A stretch of DNA of 64,000 bases, taken from NCBI GenBank assembly GCA_905214235.1, contig CAJMLF010000004.1, forward strand, positions 1 through 64,000. The letters run 5' to 3'. A program made the position numbers and the translations under genes. Under the pieces are notes generated by a model. That model saw nothing but the letters and a program-made list of their open reading frames with translations, was not told where the DNA came from and made no database searches. Within the stretch, counting starts at the first letter, position 1; each line of letters opens with the position of its first letter. Below are positions 52,349 to 61,468 of the stretch, one piece after another. The DNA is from an uncultured bacterium. Its GTDB lineage: Bacteria > Bacillota > Bacilli > Lactobacillales > Lactobacillaceae.

Positions 52349-54160
52349 TTACTTTCCTTGTGGGTGGATAATCAGTGCCTGTTCAACCCAGTGGTGATTG
52401 GACGAGGAATTGTGCTGGATGAAGGGGTACTTGGCGAGTAGGATCCGGAGGTTACGCAGCCCCAGTGAATGTCGGCTACTGGTGAGGCCGTTAAAGTTGC
52501 CGGCAAGCTTTTGCAGGTCGATCTGTGCCTGCTTGGTTGAGTTGCCGACGACGATGTATTGGGCGCCATCCTTGGTGAAGAAGCTGAAATTGACCTTCTT
52601 TTCTGCGGATAATAGGGCGGCATTGACGGCGTTGTCGAGGAGGATGGAGATCATCCGGAGGACGTCCACGGTGTCCACCTCGGCGGACAGTTTAATGGGG
52701 TCGACCACCTCCACGGTGACATCAATTTGCTTGTTGATGGCCGCCATTACCTTGCTGTAGACGAGGCTTTTAATTTCCAAGTCCTCGATATTGGCGATGT
52801 GCCCCAGGACCGCGGTTCGGATTTCGACGTTGTCATTGGTGGGCAGGACGATTTGGTCAAACATCTTCCGGACCTGGTCAATGGTGCCGTTCTTGATCGT
52901 ATCCTGGAGACTCAACAGGATATTTTTGTAGTCATGGCGGAAGCGCCGGAGGTCATCATACATCGCCTCAATATGGCTAGTGTAAGTTTGGAGGTTCCTA
53001 AGCTCGACCGCCTGGTTAACCGTCAAGTCGTAGTAACTAAAGTAATTGGCACTGACCTTTACCGTCGCTAGTACCAGCAGGAAGTATCCCAGTGCAACAA
53101 GGACGTAAACGGGCGTCGGCAGTTTGATGACCTGGATGTGGTAGCCGAAGCGGATAAAGTGAAAGCTAGCGTAGACCACGTTTACCAGCCAAGCAAAGAG
53201 GGGGCGCTGGTGAATAACCACCTGGATGTACCGCCGGTAAGTGGGCACAAACCGCTTTAACAGGGCGTAGGCGACCAGGCCTTCAACGATAACGATAAAG
53301 TCACCACCCCAGTTACTGAAGATTACCGCTGTTTGGGGAGAAAAGTGGCCGTAAATGCCGATCACGGTTGGGCCAATAATTGCCATGGCGATAAAGAGGG
53401 TCATGGTTACAAAGATGTAGTTACTGGCGACAAACGTGTAGGACTGTTGCCGGTGGGTAACGAAGAAGTAGATGATTAAGGGGACGACTAGCAAAAGAAG
53501 GAAGATGAGGAGGAGCGACCGGAAGGTGATAAAGAGGAGGACGGCGTTAACCAGGTAGCTGCGGTGTACCCGGAAGAAGCGCTTGTCGGCCTTGCCGATT
53601 TCGTGGAGGTTCTGGTGGATTTCAATTGTTCGGTGGTCGATAGTGTAAATGGTCGCGGAATGCGTATTACCGTTGTTGGACTTGAAGTAGCAGATATCGT
53701 CAAGCAGGATTGTCTGCGTTTGGTTGTAGATGCGGTAACTAAAGACGTCTGTTTTGGCTTCCTGCTTCCGCTGGGCGATGAGGTGAAAATCCGTCAATAG
53801 TTCATGGGCGACGTTGTCATGATCCTTGGAGATAAAATCAAGGACCTGTACACGGTACTTATAGGTGGTTGGCAGGAGTTCGTCGTGGACGGTGATGAAG
53901 ATAATCGTTGCCAAGTGGTCGACCTGACGAATCAGCTGGCTGAGCTGGAGACCGGCCTGTTTGTTGTCGTTGATGCTCAGGTCCAGGATAAAGACGTTGT
54001 CCAAGCTGGGTTCCGGTAGGGCCTTGGTCAGGCGTGAAGTTGAACTAAAGGGAAACACCAGTGAATCCGTTATGTTTAGCTTGGCTAGCACCTGCTTGGT
54101 TATGGTTTGGAGCTCAGCCAATTGCTGTAAATTGTCCTCCAGAATGAATACTTTTAACAT
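52349..54160 (-). CDS. In-frame fusion of a LytTR response regulator to an AgrC-like histidine kinase
   Basis: 603 residues in one uninterrupted frame. Residues 1-130 are a receiver domain (VFILEDN acidic pocket, phospho-acceptor Asp60 in NVFILDLSIND, Lys112 in DFISKD). Residues 137-205 are a LytTR DNA-binding domain that stops at FFRVHRSYLVN, so its last strands are missing. From about 206 the sequence becomes membrane segments (five or six, to about 375). A GHKL-type kinase core follows, with phospho-acceptor His409 in LRRFRHDYKN, N box ILLDNAVNAA (Asn510) and G box SLGLRNL (565-571). Normally these are two genes, as in agr/lam-type peptide quorum systems. A deletion joining regulator and kinase in frame is the simplest explanation. 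The product may be inactive or a membrane-tethered hybrid. Divergent from the LPXTG protein gene. Confidence 0.85.
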   Translation of the reverse strand: MLKVFILEDNLQQLAELQTITKQVLAKLNITDSLVFPFSSTSRLTKALPEPSLDNVFILDLSINDNKQAGLQLSQLIRQVDHLATIIFITVHDELLPTTYKYRVQVLDFISKDHDNVAHELLTDFHLIAQRKQEAKTDVFSYRIYNQTQTILLDDICYFKSNNGNTHSATIYTIDHRTIEIHQNLHEIGKADKRFFRVHRSYLVNAVLLFITFRSLLLIFLLLLVVPLIIYFFVTHRQQSYTFVASNYIFVTMTLFIAMAIIGPTVIGIYGHFSPQTAVIFSNWGGDFIVIVEGLVAYALLKRFVPTYRRYIQVVIHQRPLFAWLVNVVYASFHFIRFGYHIQVIKLPTPVYVLVALGYFLLVLATVKVSANYFSYYDLTVNQAVELRNLQTYTSHIEAMYDDLRRFRHDYKNILLSLQDTIKNGTIDQVRKMFDQIVLPTNDNVEIRTAVLGHIANIEDLEIKSLVYSKVMAAINKQIDVTVEVVDPIKLSAEVDTVDVLRMISILLDNAVNAALLSAEKKVNFSFFTKDGAQYIVVGNSTKQAQIDLQKLAGNFNGLTSSRHSLGLRNLRILLAKYPFIQHNSSSNHHWVEQALIIHPQGK

Positions 54161-54503
54161 TAGATAATCCCCCTATGACTCTATTATTTACTATAAATTA
54201 GTAATATTAGGGGGTCCAGCACCATGTTGGCATCCCAAGCAAAAAATTAAAAAATACTGAAAAATAGGTGTCTGTTTTTCAGTTCTAGGTTACTCTTTTT
54301 CATTCAAGCACGGGGAAAATGCTTTTTCGGACCTAAAGGCGATCATCTTTGGCCCTTTAGAAGTATGCTAATAATTGTAAATCCTACTTTTCTATAATTT
54401 GGCAACCGGGAAATGGGAGTCTTGGTTGGCGAGTTATGGAAAAGATTGGGAAATCCATAAGCTATCTATCGTTTAGGAAGTAATTCTAGGGGGAGTATAT
54501 ATA
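54161..54503. other. Intergenic region between the fused regulator and the LPXTG gene
   Basis: AT-rich and gene-free. It contains an inverted repeat, ACTGAAAAA ... TTTTTCAGT (about 54257-54285), without a following T-run, and a plausible promoter and leader for the LPXTG gene ending in AGGGGGAG. No clear pair of LytTR direct repeats was recognised. Confidence 0.5.
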
Positions 54504-57428
54504 ATGGCGAAGTTAAATAAGTCTAAGGTTTTAAAATCCGTTGCATTAGTCGGGGGAGTGGCCGCAGTCGGTGCGGTTTCAACAAATGTTGCCCATGCGG
54601 ATGCTGATGCACCACAAGTAGCAACCACCCAAAGTGCTAGTAATCAACAAAGCGCTGATGCCCAAATTGATCAACTGAATAATCAGTTACAAAATCAAAA
54701 GGCATCTCAAGCAAGTAGTGATCAAGCTGCAATTGCAACTGAGACTACTAAAGTTAATAAAACTGCCTCTGACGCGACTGCCAAGGAAAACGCAAGCTAT
54801 TCTGATGCTGTAACTAAGCAAAAAGCTGCAAATGCGAAGACCTTAGCTGATGCTCAAGCACACATCACAACGCCAGCGCAACAACAGGAGCAACGTCAAG
54901 CTGCACAAAAACAGTTCGCCAAGGACCAGCAAAAGCTTAATGATTCTCACCAAGCAAATTTGAAGCAATTAAAGAGCAAGTATGATACTCAAACTGCTAA
55001 GATTAATGACCAAATCAAGAGTCATCAAACTGCAGCACAAAAAGAGCAGAGTCAAAAAGTAGCTAACGCGACGGCGAAAATTGATGGTGAAATTAACGAT
55101 ACTCAAACTAACGTTAATAACTTACAAGAAAAGGTTAACCAGGACCAAGTTGATGTTACTAATGCCCAAAGTGACGTTAAGAAGGAGCAAGGAAAATTAA
55201 CCGCCGCCCAAGATGCACTTAAAGATGCACAGAAATTAGCTGATTTAAAGCAGCAGCAGGCAACTGCTCAGGACGCATTGAAAAAGGCACAAACAGAATT
55301 AGCAGCAGCCCAAGCGGCGCACAAGGACTCTATTAAGCAACTATCGGCCTTACAAGATAAGGTCAAAGAAGCTCAGCAACAAGCCGATTTGGCTGACCAA
55401 GCTTACAGTACTGCTCAACAAAACTTACAAAAAGCTCAAGCTACACTGCAAAGTCAACAAGCCCAGTTAAAAGCTTTACAAGAACGTAACGTTATTACCG
55501 TACCAGCGGGCTATATCGATACCTGGAAGGAATACTTGAGCCAAAAGAAGAGTACTGACTATGTATTGTCTAAAAACGATTACCCAGAACTGTGGAATAA
55601 GATGAGCAAGCTTGACAAGGAAGCTCAAGAACTAAACGTTTACCATGACAATGAAGCCGCTAAGCAAGTTAAGGTTGTTCTGAATGCCAACGGTACTTTA
55701 TCCCGGGACGACATTATTAAGGCTACTCAATTTGCCGCTCAATTAATCAATCCACTACGTAAACAACTTGGCATTGTGCCATTCTCCATTACTAATGCAT
55801 CTATTGATATTGCTCAAGATGTTGAAAATGGCTATCGTAACGACAAATGGAATATGTGGACTAGCGCTGGCCATGACACCGCTCTGTTAGGCAAAATTGC
55901 TAATAACTGGGGCGTTGATAACGTCAGTGAATCATGGGCAGGAGACATTTCCTTCTCCAAACCAGAATGGCAACAAGATGATGGATTATTTGTTCACTAT
56001 TATGACAACTTAACACTCAACGATCTTTATCGAGGAGTATATGATGCTCTCGTTAGCTTATTGTTCGAGGATGCTGAACAAGATTATGGCCACACTACTG
56101 ACATCCTTGGTCTACGGACTCCTAACACAGAACGACTTGGGGTCGGTTTTGATTATGGTAAAGGTGACAAAGGCTGGGGCCAAGTCAATGTTGGTGGTTT
56201 CCACTTCGACTCGATTGCTGATAAGACTTCCCAACAATTGCAAAATATGGCTAATCAAGGATATATTTGGAAGGGAATAGATCCTAACTCTAAAGCTAAC
56301 TTACCAGAAAACATTAAGGAAATTGCTATTCCAACCGATAACATCGCCCAACAAATCAGTGCCCTGCAAAGCCAGATTGCTAAGAGTCAAACAGCTGTTC
56401 AAAACGCCCAAGCAAAGGACAATCAAGCTAAGAGCGATAATGATCAAGCAAAAGCTTCATTAAAGACTGCTCAAAACAACTTGAATAAAGCCAAAGCTGA
56501 TGCTCAAAACAGTACCTTAGTTAAGGACCAAAAAGCTGTTGACGCTGCTCAACAGAAGGTCGATCAATTAACAAAACAAGTTGAAGACTTACAATCAAAA
56601 GTCGATACTAAGACTGACACCAAGCAGGTACTTTCTGATGCCCAAAAGGCACTGAAGCAAGCACAGAATAAGTTAGATAGTGCAAAGCAAACCTATCAAA
56701 AAGATACTGATGCCTTGAAAGCAGCGCAAAACAAGTTAACTTCCTTAAAGGCAACCCGTGATAATGACATTAAGAACTTGGCTGGAGTTTCAACCGGCGT
56801 TGACTCACCAGAAGTTACCAAGCTCAAGAATCAATTAAAGAATGTTAATGATGGCTATACCGCAGAGGTAAATAAAGAAAACGCTGATTATCAAGCTAAA
56901 TTCAAGGCTGCTAAGGAAGCCTACGACAGTCAAATCCATGATATTGATGCTAAGCCAACCTCAGTTGCTGAATTACGTAAGCAACTGGATGCTAAGTTAG
57001 ATCAGCTAAAGGCAGATCACGAAGCAAAATTAGCTAAAATTAAGTCTGATGCCCAAGCACAAATCAATGCTTACAAGCAGCAACTCCAAGCTCAACACGC
57101 TAAGGAAAATCAACCAATTTTAGATAAAATTGCTCAAATTAAGGCCGAAGAAGCTGCTACGACTGCACAAAACAGTCATAGTAACGCCACAACAAGTGTA
57201 ATTACTGGTAACAGTAATAGCTATTCGTCAAAGAACGGAATTACAGTTCTTTTGCCAAGTGAAAGCGGTACTATGGACAATCATGTTAAGGTTGCCCCTG
57301 CTTCAGAAGAAAACGCTCAGCAAGGTAAATTGCCACAAACCGGCAGTCAAAGCGCCTTGGCTGCAATTATCCTTGGTGCAGCTTCTGCGATGTTTGGCTT
57401 TGGCCTTGCTGCTAAGAAGCAGTACTAA
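54504..57428 (+). CDS. LPXTG-anchored surface protein with SEC10/PgrA-type domain and coiled coils
   Basis: 974 residues. A signal peptide ends near STNVAHA-DA (residue 32). Long Gln/Ala/Lys-rich coiled coils span about 45-325 and 610-880. Between them, residues about 330-600 form a globular domain (VPAGYIDTWKEYLSQ ... AQLINPLRKQLGIVPFSITN ... VSESWAGDISF) resembling the SEC10/PgrA surface-exclusion, CAP-like domain. The sorting signal is LPQTG at 943, a hydrophobic stretch and AAKKQY. Sortase would attach it to peptidoglycan. Likely roles are adhesion, aggregation or surface exclusion. Its codons are markedly more AT-rich than neighbours (many AAA, CAA, GCT, GAT), suggesting transfer or distinct selection. 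Divergent from the fused regulator. Confidence 0.9.
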   Translation: MAKLNKSKVLKSVALVGGVAAVGAVSTNVAHADADAPQVATTQSASNQQSADAQIDQLNNQLQNQKASQASSDQAAIATETTKVNKTASDATAKENASYSDAVTKQKAANAKTLADAQAHITTPAQQQEQRQAAQKQFAKDQQKLNDSHQANLKQLKSKYDTQTAKINDQIKSHQTAAQKEQSQKVANATAKIDGEINDTQTNVNNLQEKVNQDQVDVTNAQSDVKKEQGKLTAAQDALKDAQKLADLKQQQATAQDALKKAQTELAAAQAAHKDSIKQLSALQDKVKEAQQQADLADQAYSTAQQNLQKAQATLQSQQAQLKALQERNVITVPAGYIDTWKEYLSQKKSTDYVLSKNDYPELWNKMSKLDKEAQELNVYHDNEAAKQVKVVLNANGTLSRDDIIKATQFAAQLINPLRKQLGIVPFSITNASIDIAQDVENGYRNDKWNMWTSAGHDTALLGKIANNWGVDNVSESWAGDISFSKPEWQQDDGLFVHYYDNLTLNDLYRGVYDALVSLLFEDAEQDYGHTTDILGLRTPNTERLGVGFDYGKGDKGWGQVNVGGFHFDSIADKTSQQLQNMANQGYIWKGIDPNSKANLPENIKEIAIPTDNIAQQISALQSQIAKSQTAVQNAQAKDNQAKSDNDQAKASLKTAQNNLNKAKADAQNSTLVKDQKAVDAAQQKVDQLTKQVEDLQSKVDTKTDTKQVLSDAQKALKQAQNKLDSAKQTYQKDTDALKAAQNKLTSLKATRDNDIKNLAGVSTGVDSPEVTKLKNQLKNVNDGYTAEVNKENADYQAKFKAAKEAYDSQIHDIDAKPTSVAELRKQLDAKLDQLKADHEAKLAKIKSDAQAQINAYKQQLQAQHAKENQPILDKIAQIKAEEAATTAQNSHSNATTSVITGNSNSYSSKNGITVLLPSESGTMDNHVKVAPASEENAQQGKLPQTGSQSALAAIILGAASAMFGFGLAAKKQY

Positions 57429-57498
57429 AGACAAGCTGTGTTGGTAAATTATTAAATAAGTTAACCGCATTATTTCTCATGTGACGGTATGAAAAAGT

Positions 57499-57531
57499 AA
57501 CCCTCGAGTTTTTCTTGAGGGTTGCTTTTTT
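57499..57531 (+). terminator. Terminator after the LPXTG gene
   Basis: AACCCTC pairs with GAGGGTT around GAGTTTTTCTT, followed by GCTTTTTT. Confidence 0.88.
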
Positions 57532-57588
57532 CACTATTATTAAGAGAAATCTCGGGAGACAATAGGAGTGACTGCGTTGCAATTTTCA

Positions 57589-58770
57589 TCACCGCCGCTT
57601 AACCCGCGCCAATGCGAAGGTCAGGATGGTGGCGACCAGGCAGTAGGCCAGCGAGTTCCAGCCCAGGGCGGTCAGTCCCCAGTGGCGGTAAACCTGACCG
57701 GCACTCATAGCCGCCAGGGCGATCCCAACATTGTAAAAAATTGCACTGAGGGTCGAGGCTAACATCACGGCTGACGGGTACCGCGTGGTGGCGAGGTCTA
57801 AGAAGAACACTTGAATTGGGGACCCAAAGATGGCAACGGTGAAGCCCAGCAAGATTAAGAGCAGGACCCCGGTCCACTGGTTTCCCATCAGCGTGCTGAA
57901 GAGGGTCAGTAAGACCAGGTTGATAATGTAGACCGGGCGGAGGGTCCGAAAGCCACCCCGTGAGGCAATCCTTCCCGATGCCTGGTTAGCAAAGATATCA
58001 ACGACCCCGAGGATGAGAAGGATCAGGCTGAGCTGGTTGGCGCTGAAGTGGAGGGTTTGCCGAATCAGGGGCCGGATATAGGTGTAGTAGCCGTAGAGAG
58101 TCGCCGCCGCGCAAATGACGAAGCAGATGCCCCACCATATCTGGTAGTCTTTCAGTAGGACTAGCTGGTCACGGAAATTCCACTTCTCCCCGGGCAGGTT
58201 GCGCGGGAGGACCATAAAGGCCAGCAGGGTGGCAACCGCCGTGACCACCGCTACCATCACAAAGGCGTCCTGCCAGCGCCAGTGGTTGGCAATGATGGTC
58301 CCCAGCGGAACCCCGACCACGGAGGCCAGGCTAAAGCCGGTGTAAATATAGGCGACCGCCATCGACCGCTGTTTGGGGTCCTTAGCCAGCTGGTAAACGA
58401 TGACGGAAAGGACCGACTCAATCATCCCCGCGACCGACGCGGTAATGACCCGGGAAAGCAGGAAAATATTTAGGGTGGGTGAGCAGGCACTCAGGATCGT
58501 CCCCACCAAAAAGACCAGCAGCATCCCGACCAACAGGTAGTACTTATTACAGTGGTTGGTGCCCAGGGCAACCAGCGGGGTCACGATGGCGTAGGTCCAC
58601 GCAAAGACCGCCACCAGCCAGGAAATTTGGCTTAGTGATTCGTGATAAGTGCCCGCAATTAGGGACAGGTTACCGACAACCATAAATTCGTTACAGCCCA
58701 GCATGAATGAGATCAAAACGAACATAACGATGAGAATATTAAATTGGTGATGACTAAGCTTCTGGGTCAT
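57589..58770 (-). CDS. MFS transporter, DHA1-type exporter
   Basis: 393 residues with twelve predicted membrane segments. The N-terminal half has GCNEFMVVGNLSLIAGTYHESLSQISWLVAVFAWTYAI, the AraJ/YdhP-like sugar-efflux and drug-efflux pattern. The motif A region (GTNHCNKYYLL) is atypical because the usual GxLaDrxGrr is replaced by LGTNHCNKYY. Motif C region: GFSLASVVGVPLGTIIANHWRWQDAF. It probably exports a small molecule by proton antiport; substrate unknown. Single gene with GGAGGAAAAATG start. Confidence 0.87.
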   Translation of the reverse strand: MTQKLSHHQFNILIVMFVLISFMLGCNEFMVVGNLSLIAGTYHESLSQISWLVAVFAWTYAIVTPLVALGTNHCNKYYLLVGMLLVFLVGTILSACSPTLNIFLLSRVITASVAGMIESVLSVIVYQLAKDPKQRSMAVAYIYTGFSLASVVGVPLGTIIANHWRWQDAFVMVAVVTAVATLLAFMVLPRNLPGEKWNFRDQLVLLKDYQIWWGICFVICAAATLYGYYTYIRPLIRQTLHFSANQLSLILLILGVVDIFANQASGRIASRGGFRTLRPVYIINLVLLTLFSTLMGNQWTGVLLLILLGFTVAIFGSPIQVFFLDLATTRYPSAVMLASTLSAIFYNVGIALAAMSAGQVYRHWGLTALGWNSLAYCLVATILTFALARVKRR

Positions 58771-58955
58771 TTTTCCTCCATACTATGTGTCTGAGCGTCT
58801 CCTTAATAATTTTACTCTAGTTAGTAATATACTAATAGTAGAGGGACTAGTCGACCAGTCGATTTTTAAGCCAAGACGAGTCCCCGGTTGATGTGATATG
58901 ATAGGATTATCCAAGAAAAAAATGGGCTAACTGGGCCCTTTTTGGGAGGATTACT

Positions 58956-60977
58956 ATGCAAAAGTTTTTCAGTCGTGAAAACTGGCTGTTTTATTTTAAA
59001 CACCCAGCGGTCCGCTGGAATGTCTGCTATTTGCTATTATTAACCATTATTAGTTTATGTTTTGCCTTTATCTTTAACTGGCTAGTTGGGGTAGTTGTGC
59101 TGGTAATCGCCCTCGTCGGCGGCCTGACCAGTGTGAAGCAGCTGCGCCGGCTCGTCATTGACGCTAATGAGTACCTGAATCACTTGCTATACCAGATTAA
59201 GCAGGGCCAGCAAGAGGCCCTCTTAGAGATGCCGATGGGGATGATCATTCTTAACCGCCAGCACGCGGTGGAATGGATCAACCCTTACATGGCGCGGTAT
59301 TTCAGCCTGAAGCGGGTAGTTGGCAAGCCACTCGCCGAGGTCGATCAGGAGCTCGCGCAGTTGGTTCAGCAGCATGCGGATGACCAGAAAGCGCAGGTCG
59401 TATCGTGGCAGGGACGACAATTTGAGTTTCTCGTCCAGAACAAGAACCACGTGGTCTACCTGATGGACGTCACGAAGTATGAAGAGATCAGTAAGCAGTT
59501 TAAACGGGAACAGATTTTCCTCGGGAATATCTACCTCGATAACTACGATGAGTTGATCCAGGGGATGAGTGATTCCGCGGTCTCCAACCTCCATAATTAC
59601 GTTACCTCGGAGATTAACAAGTGGGCGACCGCCAACCACCTTTTGATGAAAATCATTGATGATGATAACTACCTGATTATCGGGCACGAGGCTTCACTAC
59701 AGGCCCTGGAAAAGAAAAAGTTTAAGATCCTGGACGTGATTCGGGAAAACACGTCCCAACGCAACTCGCCGGTGACCCTGAGTGTCGGGATTGCCTACGG
59801 GGAAAGCGACCTGGTCAAGCTGGCCGACACGGCTCAGAATAATCTGGACCTTGCCCTCGGCCGGGGTGGCGACCAGGTAGTTGTCCGTTCTAAGGATAAG
59901 CCGGCCCGCTTCTACGGTGGGAAGACCAACCCGATGGAGAAACGGACCCGGGTGCGGGCACGGATGATTAGTCAGGCCCTCAAGGAATTAATCAGCCAGG
60001 CTGACCAGCTCTTTGTCATGGGGCATAAGAACCCCGACATGGACTCACTGGGTGCCTGCCTGGGGATCCGCCGGATTGCCGAGATGAACGGCAAGGAATG
60101 CTGGATCGTAGTCGATGATGAGCACCAGCACTCCGACATTCGCCGGCTGATGCGGGAAATCGACAACTACCAGGGAATCAAGGACCACGTGATTTCCCCC
60201 GAGGCGGCCATCAACAAGTCGACCAGCAACAGTCTGCTGGTAATGGTGGACCACGCCAAGGAAAGTATCACGATCTCGCCGGCCCTCTTTGAGAAGCTGC
60301 AAAACCGCCTCGTGATCATTGACCACCACCGGCGGGGCGAGGAGTTCCCCGAGAACCCACTGCTGGTCTACATCGAGCCGTACGCTTCCTCAACCTGTGA
60401 GCTGATCACCGAGATGTTCGAGTACCAGCCACGTGAAGGGAAGGGGCTGAACAAGCTCGAGGCCACCACGATGCTGACGGGGATCCAGATCGATACGAAG
60501 TCGTTTACCAAGAGCGCCGGGACGCGGACGTTTGATGCCGCCTCCTACCTGCGTTCGGCGGGGGCCGACGGGATGATGATCCAGGCCTTTATGAAGGAGG
60601 ACTCGCACAGCTTCATGGAGCGTAACCACCTCCTGGCGCGGGCGGAGATCAGCAACTCGGTGGCCATCTGTGCCGGCGAAGAGGACCGTTACTACGACTC
60701 GGTAACGGCGGCCCAGGCGGCTGACATGCTCCTGCAGATTGCGGGGGTGGACGCTTCGTTTGTAATTATCCTCCGGTCGGGCAATATGATTGGCGTTTCG
60801 GCCCGGTCAATGGGCGACTTTAACGTCCAGGTAATTATGGAGAAGATGGGCGGCGGTGGCCACCTCGCCAACGCGGCGACCCAGATTAGTGGCCAGACGA
60901 TTGCCCAAGTTAAGGAAACACTGCTGGGCCTGTTGAAGCAGGACCCGGTTAATGAAACAGAAGAAACAGAGGAGTGA
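58956..60977 (+). CDS. gdpP: Cyclic-di-AMP phosphodiesterase GdpP
   Basis: 673 residues: two N-terminal membrane helices (about 20-65), a PAS-like domain (MPMGMIILNRQHAVEWINPY), a degenerate GGDEF domain (about 175-310), a DHH domain with VMGHKNPDMDSLGACLGIRR and VIIDHHRRG, and DHHA1 with MGGGGHLANAATQ. Known role: hydrolyses c-di-AMP and so affects osmotic balance, potassium uptake and cell-wall stress. The membrane and DHH/DHHA1 residues look intact. It precedes rplI by five bases, the conserved gdpP-rplI-dnaB order. Confidence 0.96.
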   Translation: MQKFFSRENWLFYFKHPAVRWNVCYLLLLTIISLCFAFIFNWLVGVVVLVIALVGGLTSVKQLRRLVIDANEYLNHLLYQIKQGQQEALLEMPMGMIILNRQHAVEWINPYMARYFSLKRVVGKPLAEVDQELAQLVQQHADDQKAQVVSWQGRQFEFLVQNKNHVVYLMDVTKYEEISKQFKREQIFLGNIYLDNYDELIQGMSDSAVSNLHNYVTSEINKWATANHLLMKIIDDDNYLIIGHEASLQALEKKKFKILDVIRENTSQRNSPVTLSVGIAYGESDLVKLADTAQNNLDLALGRGGDQVVVRSKDKPARFYGGKTNPMEKRTRVRARMISQALKELISQADQLFVMGHKNPDMDSLGACLGIRRIAEMNGKECWIVVDDEHQHSDIRRLMREIDNYQGIKDHVISPEAAINKSTSNSLLVMVDHAKESITISPALFEKLQNRLVIIDHHRRGEEFPENPLLVYIEPYASSTCELITEMFEYQPREGKGLNKLEATTMLTGIQIDTKSFTKSAGTRTFDAASYLRSAGADGMMIQAFMKEDSHSFMERNHLLARAEISNSVAICAGEEDRYYDSVTAAQAADMLLQIAGVDASFVIILRSGNMIGVSARSMGDFNVQVIMEKMGGGGHLANAATQISGQTIAQVKETLLGLLKQDPVNETEETEE

Positions 60978-60982
60978 CAGAC

Positions 60983-61435
60983 ATGAAGGTTATTTTTACA
61001 CAAGATGTTCGTGGACGCGGTAAGCGGGGCCAAGTCAAGGAAGTTCCAGACGGCTACGCCCAAAACTACCTGATCAAGCGGGGCCTGGCTAAGCAGGCTA
61101 CCAAGGCTGCAATGAGCCAGTTAGCCGGCCAAAAGCGGGCCGAAGAAAAGCACGCGGCCGAAGAACTTGCCGAGGCCAAGAAGGTTAAGAAGGTCCTGGA
61201 AAATGACAAGACGGTTGTTGAACTGAGCGGGAAGGCCGGGACCGATGGCCGGATGTTTGGCTCGATTTCCACTAAGCAGATTGCCACGGCCCTCGAAAAG
61301 CAGTACAAGGTTAAGATTGACAAGCGGAAGATTGAACTGGCCGCCCCAATCAAGGCCCTTGGTTACGTTAACGTGCCAATCAAGCTGCACCCAGAAGTAA
61401 CTGCTGAAATTCGGGTTCACATTGCCGAAAAGTAG
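60983..61435 (+). CDS. rplI: 50S ribosomal protein L9
   Basis: 150 residues from ATG 60983, preceded by AGAGGAG; a GTG nine bases earlier overlaps the gdpP stop but is less likely. The N-terminal domain is MKVIFTQDVRGRGKRGQVKE, then the long connecting helix and the C-terminal rRNA-binding domain (DGRMFGSISTKQIATAL). Binds 23S rRNA near the L1 stalk. Confidence 0.97.
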   Translation: MKVIFTQDVRGRGKRGQVKEVPDGYAQNYLIKRGLAKQATKAAMSQLAGQKRAEEKHAAEELAEAKKVKKVLENDKTVVELSGKAGTDGRMFGSISTKQIATALEKQYKVKIDKRKIELAAPIKALGYVNVPIKLHPEVTAEIRVHIAEK

Positions 61436-61468
61436 TTGGTAAATTGTTAAGACAAAAGAGGTATCGCC

